Below, piece by piece: positions 23,498 to 35,281 of a stretch of 64,000 bases of DNA (position 1 is its first letter; each line of letters opens with the position of its first letter). Below the pieces are notes generated by a model. That model had not been told where the DNA came from and made no database searches. It worked only from the letters and a program-made list of their open reading frames with translations. The translations under genes were made by a program, and so were the position numbers. Source of the DNA: Actinoallomurus sp963736325 (GTDB lineage Bacteria > Actinomycetota > Actinomycetes > Streptosporangiales > Streptosporangiaceae); the NCBI GenBank assembly GCA_963736325.1, contig CAVTOG010000008.1, forward strand, positions 1,054,001-1,118,000, given 5' to 3'.

Positions 23498-25903
23498 CTA
23501 GATCGCTTCCGTGCGCTGAAGATGAGCGAAGGCCGCCCAGCCCGGAAGCACCGGCAGCCAGAACGTCAGCAGCCGGAACATGAGCACCGCGGAGGTCGCC
23601 GTCCCGGCGGGCAGCCCCGCGAGCGTGAGGCCCAGTGACAGGGCGCCCTCCACGGCGCCCAGGCCGCCTGGTGTCGGCGCGGCCGACCCCAGGGCGTTGC
23701 CGGTGAGGAAGACCACCGCCACGGTCGTGAAGCTCAGCGACCCTCCGAACGCCCGTACGGACGCGTCCAGGCACAGCACGAACGCCAGCGTGAGCAGCAG
23801 TGTGCCGCCCGCCCCGGTGGCGATCTTCTTGGGCGACTGCAGGACGTCGAGGAGCCGGGGGATCACGCCGTCGAACAGCGGGCCGACCCGTGACGTGATG
23901 ACGCGGCGCAGCGGTCCGATGGAGAAGACGATGACGGCGAGGACCGCGGCGGACAGCAGGCCGATGATGATGATCCGCGAGGGCGGGAGCTCCGGGCCGC
24001 CGGCGCCGCCGGTGACGGCCCCGAGGAGCAGCAGCATCGAGACGTGGAAGGCCATACCGGTGAGCTGGGAGGCGCCGACGCTCGCCGCGGCTTGACCGGC
24101 GGGCACCCCTGCCTTCTGCAGGTAACGCGTGTTGACCGCGATGCCGCTCACCGCCGCGGGCGCCACCAGCTTGACGAAGGAGCTGGCGAGCTGGACCAGC
24201 ACGGTGCGGGGGAGGCGCAGGCGCTCGGGCACGAATCCGATGAGCATCATCGCCGCCGCGAGGTAGCTGACCGCCGACGCCGCGAGCCCGGCGGCGAACC
24301 ACCGCCAGTCGGCGTGGGAGATCAGCGCGACGATGTCGACGTTGGCGAGCTGGGACAGCAGCAGGTACGCCCCGGCCGTGCCGGCGATGATGCTGACCAG
24401 GGTGCGCGGCCTGAACCGGTCGAGCCGCACCGGCTCCGCAGCGATCTCGGGCCGCAGGATCCGGATGCGCTCGCGGATCTCGCTCAGCAGCTTCTTGTGC
24501 CGGCGCAGCGCGGTGCGCGTGCTCCGCGCGAGCACGACCTTCTGGAGCAGCGGGACGGCCGCGCCGAGGGCGTCGGCGCCGAGCACCGCGGCGGCGGTGC
24601 GCACGGCGCGCTCGGGCCCGACACGGAGCGCGAGATCGGTCAGCAGCTGGGCCAGGTCGATGCGCAGGACCAGGTCGCTCACTGCCGTCTCGCCGGAGCG
24701 CAGGTCGATGAGGTAAGGCTCGCCGGAGTCGTCGATCAGGATGCTGTCGGCGACCAGCCGCCGGTGGGCGAGCCGGTGCCGCTGGAGGCTCCCGAGCCGG
24801 GTCCAGAGCTTCGTGAGCAGCTCGTCGGTCAGCTCGTCCGTCGGCAGCTCGGCGAGCGTGCGGCCCGGCACCAGCTCGTACGCGAGGAGCGCCGCCTCGC
24901 TGCCGACCTCGGACGTGCCGAGCAGGCGCGGGGTCGGGACGCCCGCGGCGCTGGTCGCGTACGCCATCAGCGACTGCTGCTCCAGGGAGCGGCGCAGCGA
25001 CCGGATCGTACGCGGGGGCGTGCCGCCACGCAGCCGTACGCGCCGCCACAGACGGTAGATCAGCCCTGCGGTCTGCTGGTCGCGGTCGAGCACGGTGACG
25101 TCGATGGTGCGTTCGTCGCACAGCACCGCGTTGTAGCGGCGGGTGTCGTCCGCGCCGTTCACGCGCGTCACGAACACGGGGTCCAGGCCGAGGCGGCGGA
25201 GCGCGGTGGCCACGGCGCGCCCGGGCGGCCGTGTGTTGGGCGAGCCGGCGGCGTACAGCGTGCCGTAGCCGATGGCGCGGCCGATGAGGTAGGTGGTGAG
25301 CACCGCCAGCGGAGTGATCGCGCCGGTCGTCAGCGACGCGACGGCGTCGAGCCCGATCACGCCCCAGGTGGCGATCTGCCAGCGGGTGCGTCCGCCCAGC
25401 TTGACCGCGGTGAAGTACGCGATGACGGGCGTGATGTCGATGTGGGCGGGACCGGGGAACCAGCCGCCGTGCCGCCGCCACGTCAGGTACCACGCGAGGT
25501 CGCGCATGCCGGCCGCGGTGATCCAGCTGTCGAGCGTGAGGGACGCGCCGAGCGCCACCACCGCGGCGAGCACGCCGATCGCGATGCGCAATCCGTCGTG
25601 GTGGAGGACGCGGTCGACGCCGAAGGCGACCGGCACGGCGAGCACGCCGAAGCCGGACGCGAGCCCGGCGAGGTTGAGGAACAGGTGCGGCGCCTGCTCG
25701 GTACCGTGCGCGATGTCGGAGCTGAGGCCGCTCGTGGTCTGCCGTGCGACGTGCGCGAGCACCAGGATCAGGCCGATCAGCCCGACCGACAGCGCGAAGC
25801 GGATCGCGTCCGAGGGCCGCCGCAGGCGCGCGGTACGTGAGGGCTCGTCGACGAGGACGTCCGGCGTCGCGCCCGCGGGCGCCTCGTCGCCGATCCGCGT
25901 CAT
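23498..25903 (-). CDS. Large membrane protein: kinase-like domain fused to LPG-synthase/UPF0104 flippase-like domain
   Basis: 801-residue protein. Residues 30-215 hold about six helices resembling an integral membrane phosphatase-type module (DSWITAAGMRD, GWFPGPAHIDITPVIAYF). Residues 230-440 look like a kinase-fold domain with LAYELVPGRTLAELP and the catalytic-loop-like AHRRLVADSILIDDSGE followed by YLIDLRSGE. Residues 470-800 are a PF03706-type helical bundle (SSFVKLVAPAAVSGIA, PTPGGLGAVEGALSLGL), as in MprF-type lipid flippases and glycolipid transporters. The overall architecture is known in actinomycetes but its activity is not. It converges on the second merR gene. Confidence 0.8.
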   Translation of the reverse strand: MTRIGDEAPAGATPDVLVDEPSRTARLRRPSDAIRFALSVGLIGLILVLAHVARQTTSGLSSDIAHGTEQAPHLFLNLAGLASGFGVLAVPVAFGVDRVLHHDGLRIAIGVLAAVVALGASLTLDSWITAAGMRDLAWYLTWRRHGGWFPGPAHIDITPVIAYFTAVKLGGRTRWQIATWGVIGLDAVASLTTGAITPLAVLTTYLIGRAIGYGTLYAAGSPNTRPPGRAVATALRRLGLDPVFVTRVNGADDTRRYNAVLCDERTIDVTVLDRDQQTAGLIYRLWRRVRLRGGTPPRTIRSLRRSLEQQSLMAYATSAAGVPTPRLLGTSEVGSEAALLAYELVPGRTLAELPTDELTDELLTKLWTRLGSLQRHRLAHRRLVADSILIDDSGEPYLIDLRSGETAVSDLVLRIDLAQLLTDLALRVGPERAVRTAAAVLGADALGAAVPLLQKVVLARSTRTALRRHKKLLSEIRERIRILRPEIAAEPVRLDRFRPRTLVSIIAGTAGAYLLLSQLANVDIVALISHADWRWFAAGLAASAVSYLAAAMMLIGFVPERLRLPRTVLVQLASSFVKLVAPAAVSGIAVNTRYLQKAGVPAGQAAASVGASQLTGMAFHVSMLLLLGAVTGGAGGPELPPSRIIIIGLLSAAVLAVIVFSIGPLRRVITSRVGPLFDGVIPRLLDVLQSPKKIATGAGGTLLLTLAFVLCLDASVRAFGGSLSFTTVAVVFLTGNALGSAAPTPGGLGAVEGALSLGLTLAGLPAGTATSAVLMFRLLTFWLPVLPGWAAFAHLQRTEAI

Positions 25904-26005
25904 CGGTCACCGGACCGGCGGGGGGATGCGTTCACGGGCACGTGGGAATCCTCCCAGTCTCCGGACCGCCGTAACCGTGAGTCGCCCGATCCGGCACGGC
26001 GTGTG

Positions 26006-26755
26006 TCAGATCCCGAGCCGGGCCGCGAGGCCGTCGAGGACGCACTCGAGGCCGAACTCGAAGCTCCACTCGGCGTCGTCCTCGTTGGATCCCTCGATGA
26101 TGTAGCGGGTGACCGTGGGATAGCGGCCCGACTCCATGAGTCGCCGCACGTAGGGGAAGTAGGCCATCCGCATGTCGTCGTCGGAGGTCCACCCCTCGCG
26201 CAGCGCCAGCTCGCGCTGGGCGACCTCCGCCGCGGTCACGCCACGTACGAAGGCGTTGATGGTGCCGAAGACCGCCATCATCGAGTCGACGTCGAGGCCG
26301 AGCCCGTCGAGGGAGACCAGGGCACGCTCCAGGAGCGTCACCATGTTCGGCGTGAGGACGTTGGGCGTCCGCGCGTAGATGTGGATCAGCCAGGGGTGGG
26401 CGAGGCCGACCCCGCGTGACTGCTCGGCGAAGGCGCGGGAGATCTCCCGCCATCCGCCTTCGGCGGGAAGCTCGATCCGCCTGTAGATCGTGTCCAGCAT
26501 CAGCTCGAACACGTCGCTCTTGCCGGCGACGTAGCGGTAGAGGGCCATCGTCGCGACGCCGAGGCGCTCGGCGAGCCGTCGCATGGAGACCGCGTCGAGG
26601 CCCTGCGCGTCTGCGATCTCGATCGCGGCCTCGGCGATCCGGTCGTGGGTGAGGGAGGGCTTCGGGCCGCGCGGCGGCCGGTCGAGGCGGTCCCAGATGG
26701 TGAGGCGATCTCCGGTCGAAGGGCCGCTCTCCTGGTCGCCCGGCGCCGTCATCAT
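26006..26755 (-). CDS. TetR-family regulator (TetR_C tetracycline-repressor-like)
   Basis: 249-residue repressor. The helix-turn-helix is IAEAAIEIADAQGLDAVSMR followed by RLAERLGVATMALYRYVAGK (about residues 40-85). The C-terminal ligand domain resembles the class that includes TetR itself and regulators of DrrAB-type pumps. It is transcribed away from an ABC-2 drug exporter across a gap holding two strong palindromes, so it very probably represses the exporter and itself. The first of two adjacent ATGs is used, with GGAAAGGGG upstream. Confidence 0.88.
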   Translation of the reverse strand: MMTAPGDQESGPSTGDRLTIWDRLDRPPRGPKPSLTHDRIAEAAIEIADAQGLDAVSMRRLAERLGVATMALYRYVAGKSDVFELMLDTIYRRIELPAEGGWREISRAFAEQSRGVGLAHPWLIHIYARTPNVLTPNMVTLLERALVSLDGLGLDVDSMMAVFGTINAFVRGVTAAEVAQRELALREGWTSDDDMRMAYFPYVRRLMESGRYPTVTRYIIEGSNEDDAEWSFEFGLECVLDGLAARLGI

Positions 26756-26802
26756 GCCCCTTTCCGCAGGTGATCCCCTACATCCTAGCAGGACTTGTAC
26801 GG

Positions 26803-26852
26803 TGTACGCATTAGTGCGTACAGTGTACTCGGACATGCGTACGACGTACGCA
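26803..26852. promoter_or_regulatory. Two TetR operator palindromes in the divergent promoter region
   Basis: Site 1: TGTACGCA (26803-26810), four bases, TGCGTACA (26815-26822), with further GTAC matches outside. Site 2: TGCGTACG (26836-26843), one base, CGTACGCA (26845-26852). Both share the half-site TGCGTAC. They lie between the tetR and ABC exporter starts, 18 and 48 bases from the exporter ATG, ideal for dual repression. Confidence 0.7.
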
Positions 26853-26870
26853 CCTAGAGGGGATTCGCTG

Positions 26871-27833
26871 ATGGGGACCAAAGAGATCGCCGTCTGGGCC
26901 GAGGGGCTGCGCAAGCGCTTCGGCCGGACGGAGGCGCTGCGCGGAGTGGACCTGGAGGTGCCGCGGGGGACCGTGTGCGGCCTGCTCGGGCCGAACGGTG
27001 CCGGCAAGACGACGGCCGTGCGCGTCCTGACGACGCTCACCCGCCCGGACGCCGGGCATGCCAGGGTCGCCGGGTACGACGTGGTGCGCGACGCCGAGAA
27101 GGTGCGATTCCGCATCGGCCTGGCCGGCCAGCACGCCTCGATGGACGAACGGCTCAGCGGCCGGGAGAACCTCCGGATGTTCGGGCGGCTCTACCACCTG
27201 CCCGAGCGCGTCGCGCGGGCGCGGGCCGACGAGCTGCTCGAACGCTTCGACCTGGCCCACGCCGGGAGCCGCCTGGTCAAGACCTACTCCGGCGGCATGC
27301 GCCGCCGCATCGACCTGATCGCGAGCCTGATCATCGCGCCGCCGGTGCTCTTCCTCGACGAGCCGACGACCGGCCTCGACCCCCGCAGCCGGGGCGAGAT
27401 CTGGGAGGCCATCCGCTCGCTCGTCGCCGAGGGCGCCACCGTGCTGCTCACGACGCAGTACCTGGACGAGGCGGACCAGCTCGCCGGAAGCGTCGTGGTG
27501 GTCGACGCCGGCCGGGTGATCGCCTCCGGCTCGCCCGACGAGCTGAAGGCCGCCATCGGCAACCGCCTGGACGTCGTCGTCCACGACGCCGCGACCCTCG
27601 CGTCCGCCGCCGGGGTCCTGGCCCGTACGACCGGCGCCGATCCGGTGGTCGACCCCGCCGAGCGCCTGGTGAGCGTCGCGGTGAACCGGGGCACGATCTC
27701 CCTCACCGAGATCGTCCGTGAGCTCGACCGTGCCGGCGTCGTCGCCGAGGACGTCGCGCTGCGCCGTCCGACACTGGACGACGTCTTCCTGCGGATCACC
27801 GGACGGCCCGCCGCCGAGGAGGTGGCGGCCTGA
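26871..27833 (+). CDS. Drug-efflux ABC transporter ATP-binding protein (DrrA family)
   Basis: 320-residue ATPase of an ABC-2 exporter. It has GPNGAGKTT (Walker A), YSGGMRRRIDLIASLI (signature), LFLDEPTTGLDPRSR (Walker B and D-loop), the DrrA-type downstream TVLLTTQYLDEADQLA, and a C-terminal domain ending in VFLRITG as in DrrA. The ATG has GAGGGG eight bases upstream. The gene overlaps the permease gene by TGATG. With the divergent TetR this is a compact ligand-induced efflux unit; the drug is unknown. DrrA relatives export anthracyclines. Confidence 0.92.
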   Translation: MGTKEIAVWAEGLRKRFGRTEALRGVDLEVPRGTVCGLLGPNGAGKTTAVRVLTTLTRPDAGHARVAGYDVVRDAEKVRFRIGLAGQHASMDERLSGRENLRMFGRLYHLPERVARARADELLERFDLAHAGSRLVKTYSGGMRRRIDLIASLIIAPPVLFLDEPTTGLDPRSRGEIWEAIRSLVAEGATVLLTTQYLDEADQLAGSVVVVDAGRVIASGSPDELKAAIGNRLDVVVHDAATLASAAGVLARTTGADPVVDPAERLVSVAVNRGTISLTEIVRELDRAGVVAEDVALRRPTLDDVFLRITGRPAAEEVAA

Positions 27834-28660
27834 TGGCGATCCAGCTTCCCGCGCCCCCAGAGACGGCCGCGGCCCGGATCCGCTGGGCCCTCGCCGACGG
27901 GCTCACGATCGTCCGGCGCAACCTGAACCACCTGAGGTCCCAGTCGGGCGAGCTGGTCGGCGAGCTGATCTTCCCGGCGATCATGGTCGTGATGTTCGGG
28001 TACATCTTCGGCAGCGCCATCCACGTGCCCGGCGGCGACTACCGCGAGTACCTCATGCCGGGCCTGTTCGCGATGACGGCGGTCACCGGGGTGCTGGCGA
28101 CCGCGAGCGAGGTGTCCCGCGACTCCTCGCGCGGCGTCATGGACCGCTTCAGATCGATGCCGGTGGCGCGCTCGGCCGTCGCGGTCGGGCAGACCGGCGC
28201 CGACATCCTGACCGGCGCGCTCGGCCTGAGCGCCATGATCGTCTGCGGATTCGTCGTCGGCTGGCGCCCGCACCACGGGCTCGGCCCCACCCTCGCGGCG
28301 TTCGGGATGCTCATCCTGCTGCGCTACGCGATCAGCTGGGGCGGCGTGGTGCTCGGGATGATCTGCCGCGAGGAGACGATCGAGAACCTCGTCCCGCTGA
28401 TCTTCCCGATCACGATGCTCTCCAACTCGTTCGTGCCCACCGCCGGGATGCCCGTCTGGCTGCGCGTCATCGCCGACTGGAACCCGGTCAGCGCCGCCGT
28501 CGCGGGCAGCAGGCGGCTGTTCGGCAACCCGGGCGCGCCCGGGGGCCATTCCGCGCTGCCGCTCCAGCATCCGGTGGCCGCCACGCTGCTGTGGACGGGA
28601 CTCCTGTTGCTCCTGTTCGTGCCGGTCGGGGTGCGCCGCTACCGCACCGCCGAACGCTGA
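27833..28660 (+). CDS. ABC-2 type permease of the DrrA-like exporter (DrrB family)
   Basis: 275-residue membrane subunit with six predicted helices. Conserved DrrB-type elements include the N-terminal RRNLNHLRSQSGELVGELIF, YLMPGLFAMTAVTGVLATAS, MDRFRSMPVARSAV, and LSNSFVPTAGMPVWLRVIADWNPV split across the fifth loop, the last being a strong hallmark of the ABC-2 family. Starts on the stop codon of the ATPase gene (TGATG). No further gene follows in the operon; the next feature is the gcvP riboswitch promoter. Confidence 0.9.
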   Translation: MAIQLPAPPETAAARIRWALADGLTIVRRNLNHLRSQSGELVGELIFPAIMVVMFGYIFGSAIHVPGGDYREYLMPGLFAMTAVTGVLATASEVSRDSSRGVMDRFRSMPVARSAVAVGQTGADILTGALGLSAMIVCGFVVGWRPHHGLGPTLAAFGMLILLRYAISWGGVVLGMICREETIENLVPLIFPITMLSNSFVPTAGMPVWLRVIADWNPVSAAVAGSRRLFGNPGAPGGHSALPLQHPVAATLLWTGLLLLLFVPVGVRRYRTAER

Positions 28661-28729
28661 TCGGCGACTGGGCGGAATGCCGGAGATCCACCCGGTCGCC
28701 GGGGATTTCCCGGACATCGCCCTGTTTAA

Positions 28730-28758
28730 TGTCGGGGCCGTAACCCCTCTTGTAAGCT
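28730..28758 (+). promoter_or_regulatory. Probable promoter of the glycine riboswitch-gcvP transcript
   Basis: TAAGCT at 28753-28758 with a weak TGTCGG at 28730-28735, 17 bases apart. It would start transcription near 28765, just before the first aptamer. Confidence 0.35.
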
Positions 28759-28777
28759 GGACATCGCCGTCAAACCC

Positions 28778-28960
28778 ATGCGGGAGAGATCCCGTGCACG
28801 TCGCGGGGCGCCGAAGGGGCAATTCTCCCCGGAACCTCTCAGGCAAAAGGACCGTGTGGGGCAGGCAGCTCTGGAAAGCAGGACAGGAGCCCTGTCCTCA
28901 CCGAAGGTGCAAGCCGCGGTCCGTCCGCGGTGAACCTCTCAGGTTCAGGTGACAGAGGGG
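28778..28960 (+). ncRNA. Tandem glycine riboswitch
   Basis: Two glycine aptamers in a row, about 60 bases ahead of gcvP. Aptamer 1 (28778-28858) has CGGGAGAG, GCGCCGAAGGGGCAA and CCTCTCAGGCAAAAGGACCG. Aptamer 2 (28860-28960) has CTCTGGAAAG, CACCGAAGGTGCAAG and CCTCTCAGGTTCAGGTGACA, closing with CAGAG, which pairs with its opening CTCTG. These are the invariant cores of the family. Glycine binding normally turns expression on, here of glycine decarboxylase. The expression platform between 28961 and the GGAGG at 29011 is not obvious; it could mask the ribosome site. Confidence 0.93.
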
Positions 28961-29019
28961 GAGACCGGCCATCGGCATGCCCGGTGGTGGCCGCGCATCC
29001 ACCCGTACCTGGAGGCTCC

Positions 29020-31863
<2,844 letters not shown>

Positions 31864-31871
31864 GCCGTGGC

Positions 31872-31899
31872 CGGGCGCCGGCCACGTGGCCGGCGCCCG
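31872..31899 (+). terminator. Perfect 28-base palindromic terminator after gcvP
   Basis: Two exactly complementary 14-base arms (CGGGCGCCGGCCAC and its complement) with GAGCC/GGCTC as an outer stem at 31862-31866 and 31904-31908. It begins eight bases after the gcvP stop. Confidence 0.75.
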
Positions 31900-32121
31900 T
31901 ACGGGCTCACAAGCCCTGCTCGATCGCGTTGACGGTCTGCCGCGACACCCCGGCGGCACTTCGCGAGTGCCATTGCCGCGCGGACGGGTGTTCGCCCATT
32001 AGGCTCGTGCCACACGCCGCCTACCCCCAAGGGCACGACAGAGAATGAGTGCGAGCGACGTCTGTGACGTACCGGTGAGTGCGTCCGGCGACGATTTCCA
32101 GCAGTGCGACCGGAGCCGCCC

Positions 32122-33219
32122 GTGAGCGCGAAACCGGATGAGGCGACGGCCGACCCGTCGACCCGCCTCGAAGAGGCTCGCGAGCACGCCGAGGGCGGTC
32201 GCCTCGACCGCGCCGCCGAGCTGTTCCGCGAAGTACTGGAGTCCGGCGACACCGGCCAGCGCGCTCAGGCCGCCCTCGGCCTGGCGGTCGTGCTGGAGGG
32301 CGGCGGCGACGACGAGGGCGCCCGCGAGGCCGACCGCATCGCCATCGCCACCGAGCACCCGGAGTACGGCGCACGCGCCGCGTACCACCTGGCCCTGTCG
32401 TGGGCGCGCTCGGGCGAGCGCGACCAGGCACGCGATGCCTGGCGCACCCTCATCGACTTCGGCAACCCAGCCTACCTGCCGCCCGCCTACCTCGCGCTGG
32501 CCCAGATCGCCGACGACGAGGGCGACGCCGCCGAAGCGTGCCAGTGGTGGGAGCAGGCCATTGCCACCCGCGACGAGCACTACGCCCCGGCCGCCGCCCA
32601 CGACCTCGCCCTGCGCCTGCTCGACTGGGGCGAGCCCGCGCGGGCCGGACGCGCCCTCGACGGTGCCCTCGACCTGGTCGACCGCGACCGCGACCCGCAG
32701 GCGCACGCCCGCCTCGCGGTGAGCCTCGGCATCGCCCACCTGGAGCAGGCGATCACCGCGTTCGGCAGCGTCACGCCGGGCGAGGACGCCGACCCGGACG
32801 TCGTGCCGCTCGCCATCGAGCTGCTCGCGCGCGTCCTGCCGCTGCGCGGCCGCGAAGAGGCGGCGCAGGAGGTCTGGCGGCGCGGGCTGGCCGACCCCGC
32901 CCTCGGCGAGCACGTACGCGCGCGGCTGCGCCGCACCTTCGCCTCCGACGACGGCGGCGGCCTCTGGTGGGAGGACGACGTGGAGGCCGCCGTGCGCGCC
33001 AACTCCCTGCCGATCCTTACCAGCGAGGTCTTCGGCGCCCTCGACCACATGTACGCCCTGGCCGCGACGGCCGAAGAGGCCCACGACGTGCTGGAGCAGC
33101 TGGTGAGCGTGCCGGAGGGCTATCCCTGGGGCACGGCCCTGCGGGAGAGCCTCGCCGAGCGGCTGCGGCGGTCGATGGGCGAACCCATGGTCCCACCGGC
33201 GCGCCCGGCGGGCGAGTGA
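32122..33219 (+). CDS. TPR-repeat protein
   Basis: 365-residue soluble protein made of tetratricopeptide-like helical pairs, for example LEEAREHAEGGRLDRAAELF, ALGLAVVLEGGGDDEGARE, AAYHLALSWARSGERDQARD and LALAQIADDEGDAAEACQWW (about residues 12-190). The C-terminal half is less regular, with VFGALDHMYALAATAEEAHD near the end. Such proteins scaffold protein contacts; no catalytic motif is seen. GTG start at 32122 with GGAG seven bases upstream; another in-frame GTG at 32104 is possible. It stands alone between gcvP and an oppositely oriented epoxide hydrolase gene. Confidence 0.8.
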   Translation: MSAKPDEATADPSTRLEEAREHAEGGRLDRAAELFREVLESGDTGQRAQAALGLAVVLEGGGDDEGAREADRIAIATEHPEYGARAAYHLALSWARSGERDQARDAWRTLIDFGNPAYLPPAYLALAQIADDEGDAAEACQWWEQAIATRDEHYAPAAAHDLALRLLDWGEPARAGRALDGALDLVDRDRDPQAHARLAVSLGIAHLEQAITAFGSVTPGEDADPDVVPLAIELLARVLPLRGREEAAQEVWRRGLADPALGEHVRARLRRTFASDDGGGLWWEDDVEAAVRANSLPILTSEVFGALDHMYALAATAEEAHDVLEQLVSVPEGYPWGTALRESLAERLRRSMGEPMVPPARPAGE

Positions 33220-33381
33220 TCAGTCCTAGACGCCCTGGGAGTCCTGGTTCGGACATCAGCCGCAGAGTAGGCCGCGGGTAGCACGGCGTCCCTGTTTCCC
33301 TGCCTCGGTGACCTTCGTCGGCCTGATCGAGTGATCGAGGCCAGAGGGACGAGTGGTCGCCAGAGGAGCCCGCAGGGGCGT

Positions 33382-34611
33382 TCAGGGCCTGCGGCCGTGG
33401 AAGGTGCGGCGCAGGTCGCTCACCCAGGCGCCGGGGTTCTCCCAGGGGATGAAGTGGCCGCCGCGGTCGTGGGCGTTGACGTTGACGTGGTTGAACCAAG
33501 CGGCCTGCGGACCGGTCTTGAACGCCCGGACGCGCTCGTCGGCGGTGTGGATGCCGGGCGGGTTCTCGTACGTGACGAAGGTGAGGCCGACCGGGGCCTG
33601 CACGACCGGGGTGCGGTCGTGGGCGGGGGTCCAGGGGTGGCGGTTGGCGTTGGCGTAGTAACGCATCGACGTGGCGATGGAGTTGTTCACCCAGTAGATC
33701 GTGGCGTGGGTGAGTAGGTCGTCCTTGGTGAATACGGACTCGACGTCGCCGCCGTTGTCGCTCCAGGCGTTCCAGCGCTCCAGCAGCCAGGCGAGCAGTC
33801 CGGCGGGTGAGTCGCTCAGCCCGTGGGCCAGGGTGGCGCCGTCGAGCATGTGTACGGCGAGGTGGGACGCCGAGCGATGGTCCAGTTCGATGACGCGGGC
33901 GCGGACGTCGGCGGGCTGGTCGTCGGTGAGGGGCCGGTTCTGGGCGAGGTCCCAGGCGCGGGGGCCGGTGAAGAAGTCGAGCGGCAGCCCGGAGCCGATG
34001 TGGACGCCGTACAGCTCGTCGGCGTACTTGTGGCCGAGCTGGCTGGAGACGATCCCGCCGATGTCGCAGCCCCCGGCGGCGTACTTCCCGTATCCCAGGG
34101 TCTCGGTCATCAGGGTGTGCCAGAGGTCGGAGACCTTCCAGAAGTTGACGTCGGGAAAGCCGGTGAGCGGGCCAGGGAAACCGAAGCCGGGCAGGGACGG
34201 CACGATGACGTCGAACGCGTCGGTGGGGTCACCGCCGAACGCGGCCGGGTCGGCGAGCGGGTCGATCACCTTCGACCAGTGCCAGAACGTCCACGGCCAG
34301 CCGTGGGTGAGGATCAACGGGATCGGGCGGGGGCCGCGGCCGGGCTTGCGCATGAAGTGCACCGGGACACCGGCGACGCTCACCTGGTAGTGCTCGTAGG
34401 CGTTGATGGCGGCCTCGGCCGTGCGCCAGTCGTAGCCGTCCCGCCAGTAGGCGACCACCTCACGGAGATAGCCGTCCGGGACGCCGTAGGACCAGTCCTC
34501 ATTCCCCTCGTCCAGCGGCCGACGGGTCAGCGTGAGACGGGCGCGCAGATCATCGAGGACCTCGTCGGACACATGGATCGGGGTGGGCTCCAGAGGGAAG
34601 GGAGTGGTCAT
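33382..34611 (-). CDS. Epoxide hydrolase (EHN-domain type)
   Basis: 409-residue alpha/beta hydrolase that opens epoxides with water. The N-terminal EHN domain (about residues 8-110: IHVSDEVLDDLRARL, then DWSYGVPDGYLREVVAYWRD) is typical of microsomal-type epoxide hydrolases. The catalytic domain has the oxyanion motif HGWPWTFWHW, the nucleophile Asp in GGCDIGG (about residue 176) and the catalytic His in RGGHFIPWENP near the end. Start ATG has AAGGAA upstream. Substrate unknown; relatives are often detoxifying or accessory enzymes. The gaps on both sides (33220-33381, 34612-34776) hold no supported gene. Confidence 0.92.
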   Translation of the reverse strand: MTTPFPLEPTPIHVSDEVLDDLRARLTLTRRPLDEGNEDWSYGVPDGYLREVVAYWRDGYDWRTAEAAINAYEHYQVSVAGVPVHFMRKPGRGPRPIPLILTHGWPWTFWHWSKVIDPLADPAAFGGDPTDAFDVIVPSLPGFGFPGPLTGFPDVNFWKVSDLWHTLMTETLGYGKYAAGGCDIGGIVSSQLGHKYADELYGVHIGSGLPLDFFTGPRAWDLAQNRPLTDDQPADVRARVIELDHRSASHLAVHMLDGATLAHGLSDSPAGLLAWLLERWNAWSDNGGDVESVFTKDDLLTHATIYWVNNSIATSMRYYANANRHPWTPAHDRTPVVQAPVGLTFVTYENPPGIHTADERVRAFKTGPQAAWFNHVNVNAHDRGGHFIPWENPGAWVSDLRRTFHGRRP

Positions 34612-34776
34612 GGCGTGGTTCCTTACTGAGGGGAAGCGGTGCCGTCGGCCGGTTGGGCGGCGAGCCGGGCCATTTCCAGGAGTACGGGCATCGGCGGCGT
34701 CAGCTCTCGCCCGCCACCGTCATGCACACGACGAGCCGATGGCCACCGCGGTGAGAACGTGATTCGTCAGACATGC

Positions 34777-35214
34777 CTAGGACGCCGGGGCCGAGACGTC
34801 CCGCAGCGCCACGGCCTTCGTGATCCGCACGCGCACGAGGTACTCCCCGGCCACGCCGTTGCGCGCGCCGTACTCCTCGGCGCGGTCCGCACCCATGTAG
34901 CGCTCGCCGAGAGCCGTCGCCCACCGGCGGACCTCGGCGGTGTCCTCCGACAAGGTCGCCTCGCCCCACAGGGTGACGAAGGCGTACGGCGGCGAGTCCT
35001 CGTCCACGCACAGGCAGATCCGCGGGTCGCGGAGCAGGGCCTTGCCCTTCACACCGGACTCGTGGGTGGTGAACACCAGGTCGTCGCCGTCGAGCAGGAA
35101 CCAGATCGGCGTCACGTGCGGCGTGCCGTCGGCCTTGACCACGCCGGCCTTGGCCGTACGGGTGCCGGCGGACACGAACTCCTGCCATTCGGGCTTCGTC
35201 ATCGTCTGAGCCAT
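34777..35214 (-). CDS. Pyridoxamine 5'-phosphate oxidase-like (PPOX) F420/flavin-dependent enzyme
   Basis: 145-residue protein with the split-barrel flavin-binding fold: WQEFVSAGTRTAKAGVVKAD, then GTPHVTPIWFLLDGDDLVF, GKALLRDPRICLCVDED and PYAFVTLWGEATLSED. This is the small F420-dependent PPOX subclass common in actinomycetes (TIGR03618-type), which reduces small molecules such as biliverdin or toxins. The start MAQTMTKPEW is chosen for its typical opening. It lies head to head with a hydrolase gene 67 bases away, so the two may share a promoter region. Confidence 0.87.
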   Translation of the reverse strand: MAQTMTKPEWQEFVSAGTRTAKAGVVKADGTPHVTPIWFLLDGDDLVFTTHESGVKGKALLRDPRICLCVDEDSPPYAFVTLWGEATLSEDTAEVRRWATALGERYMGADRAEEYGARNGVAGEYLVRVRITKAVALRDVSAPAS

Positions 35215-35281
35215 GATCCGATTCTGGCACCGCGGGGTCGCGTGTGACCCGGCGCGGTCAGCGGACGGTACGGTGCCTGAC

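Noticed and set aside
34623..34691. 22-codon ORF just upstream of the epoxide hydrolase (minus strand)
   Set aside because: Only a weak GAGAG upstream, no overlap with the gene, and no recognisable conserved sequence; kept as a possibility but not annotated.
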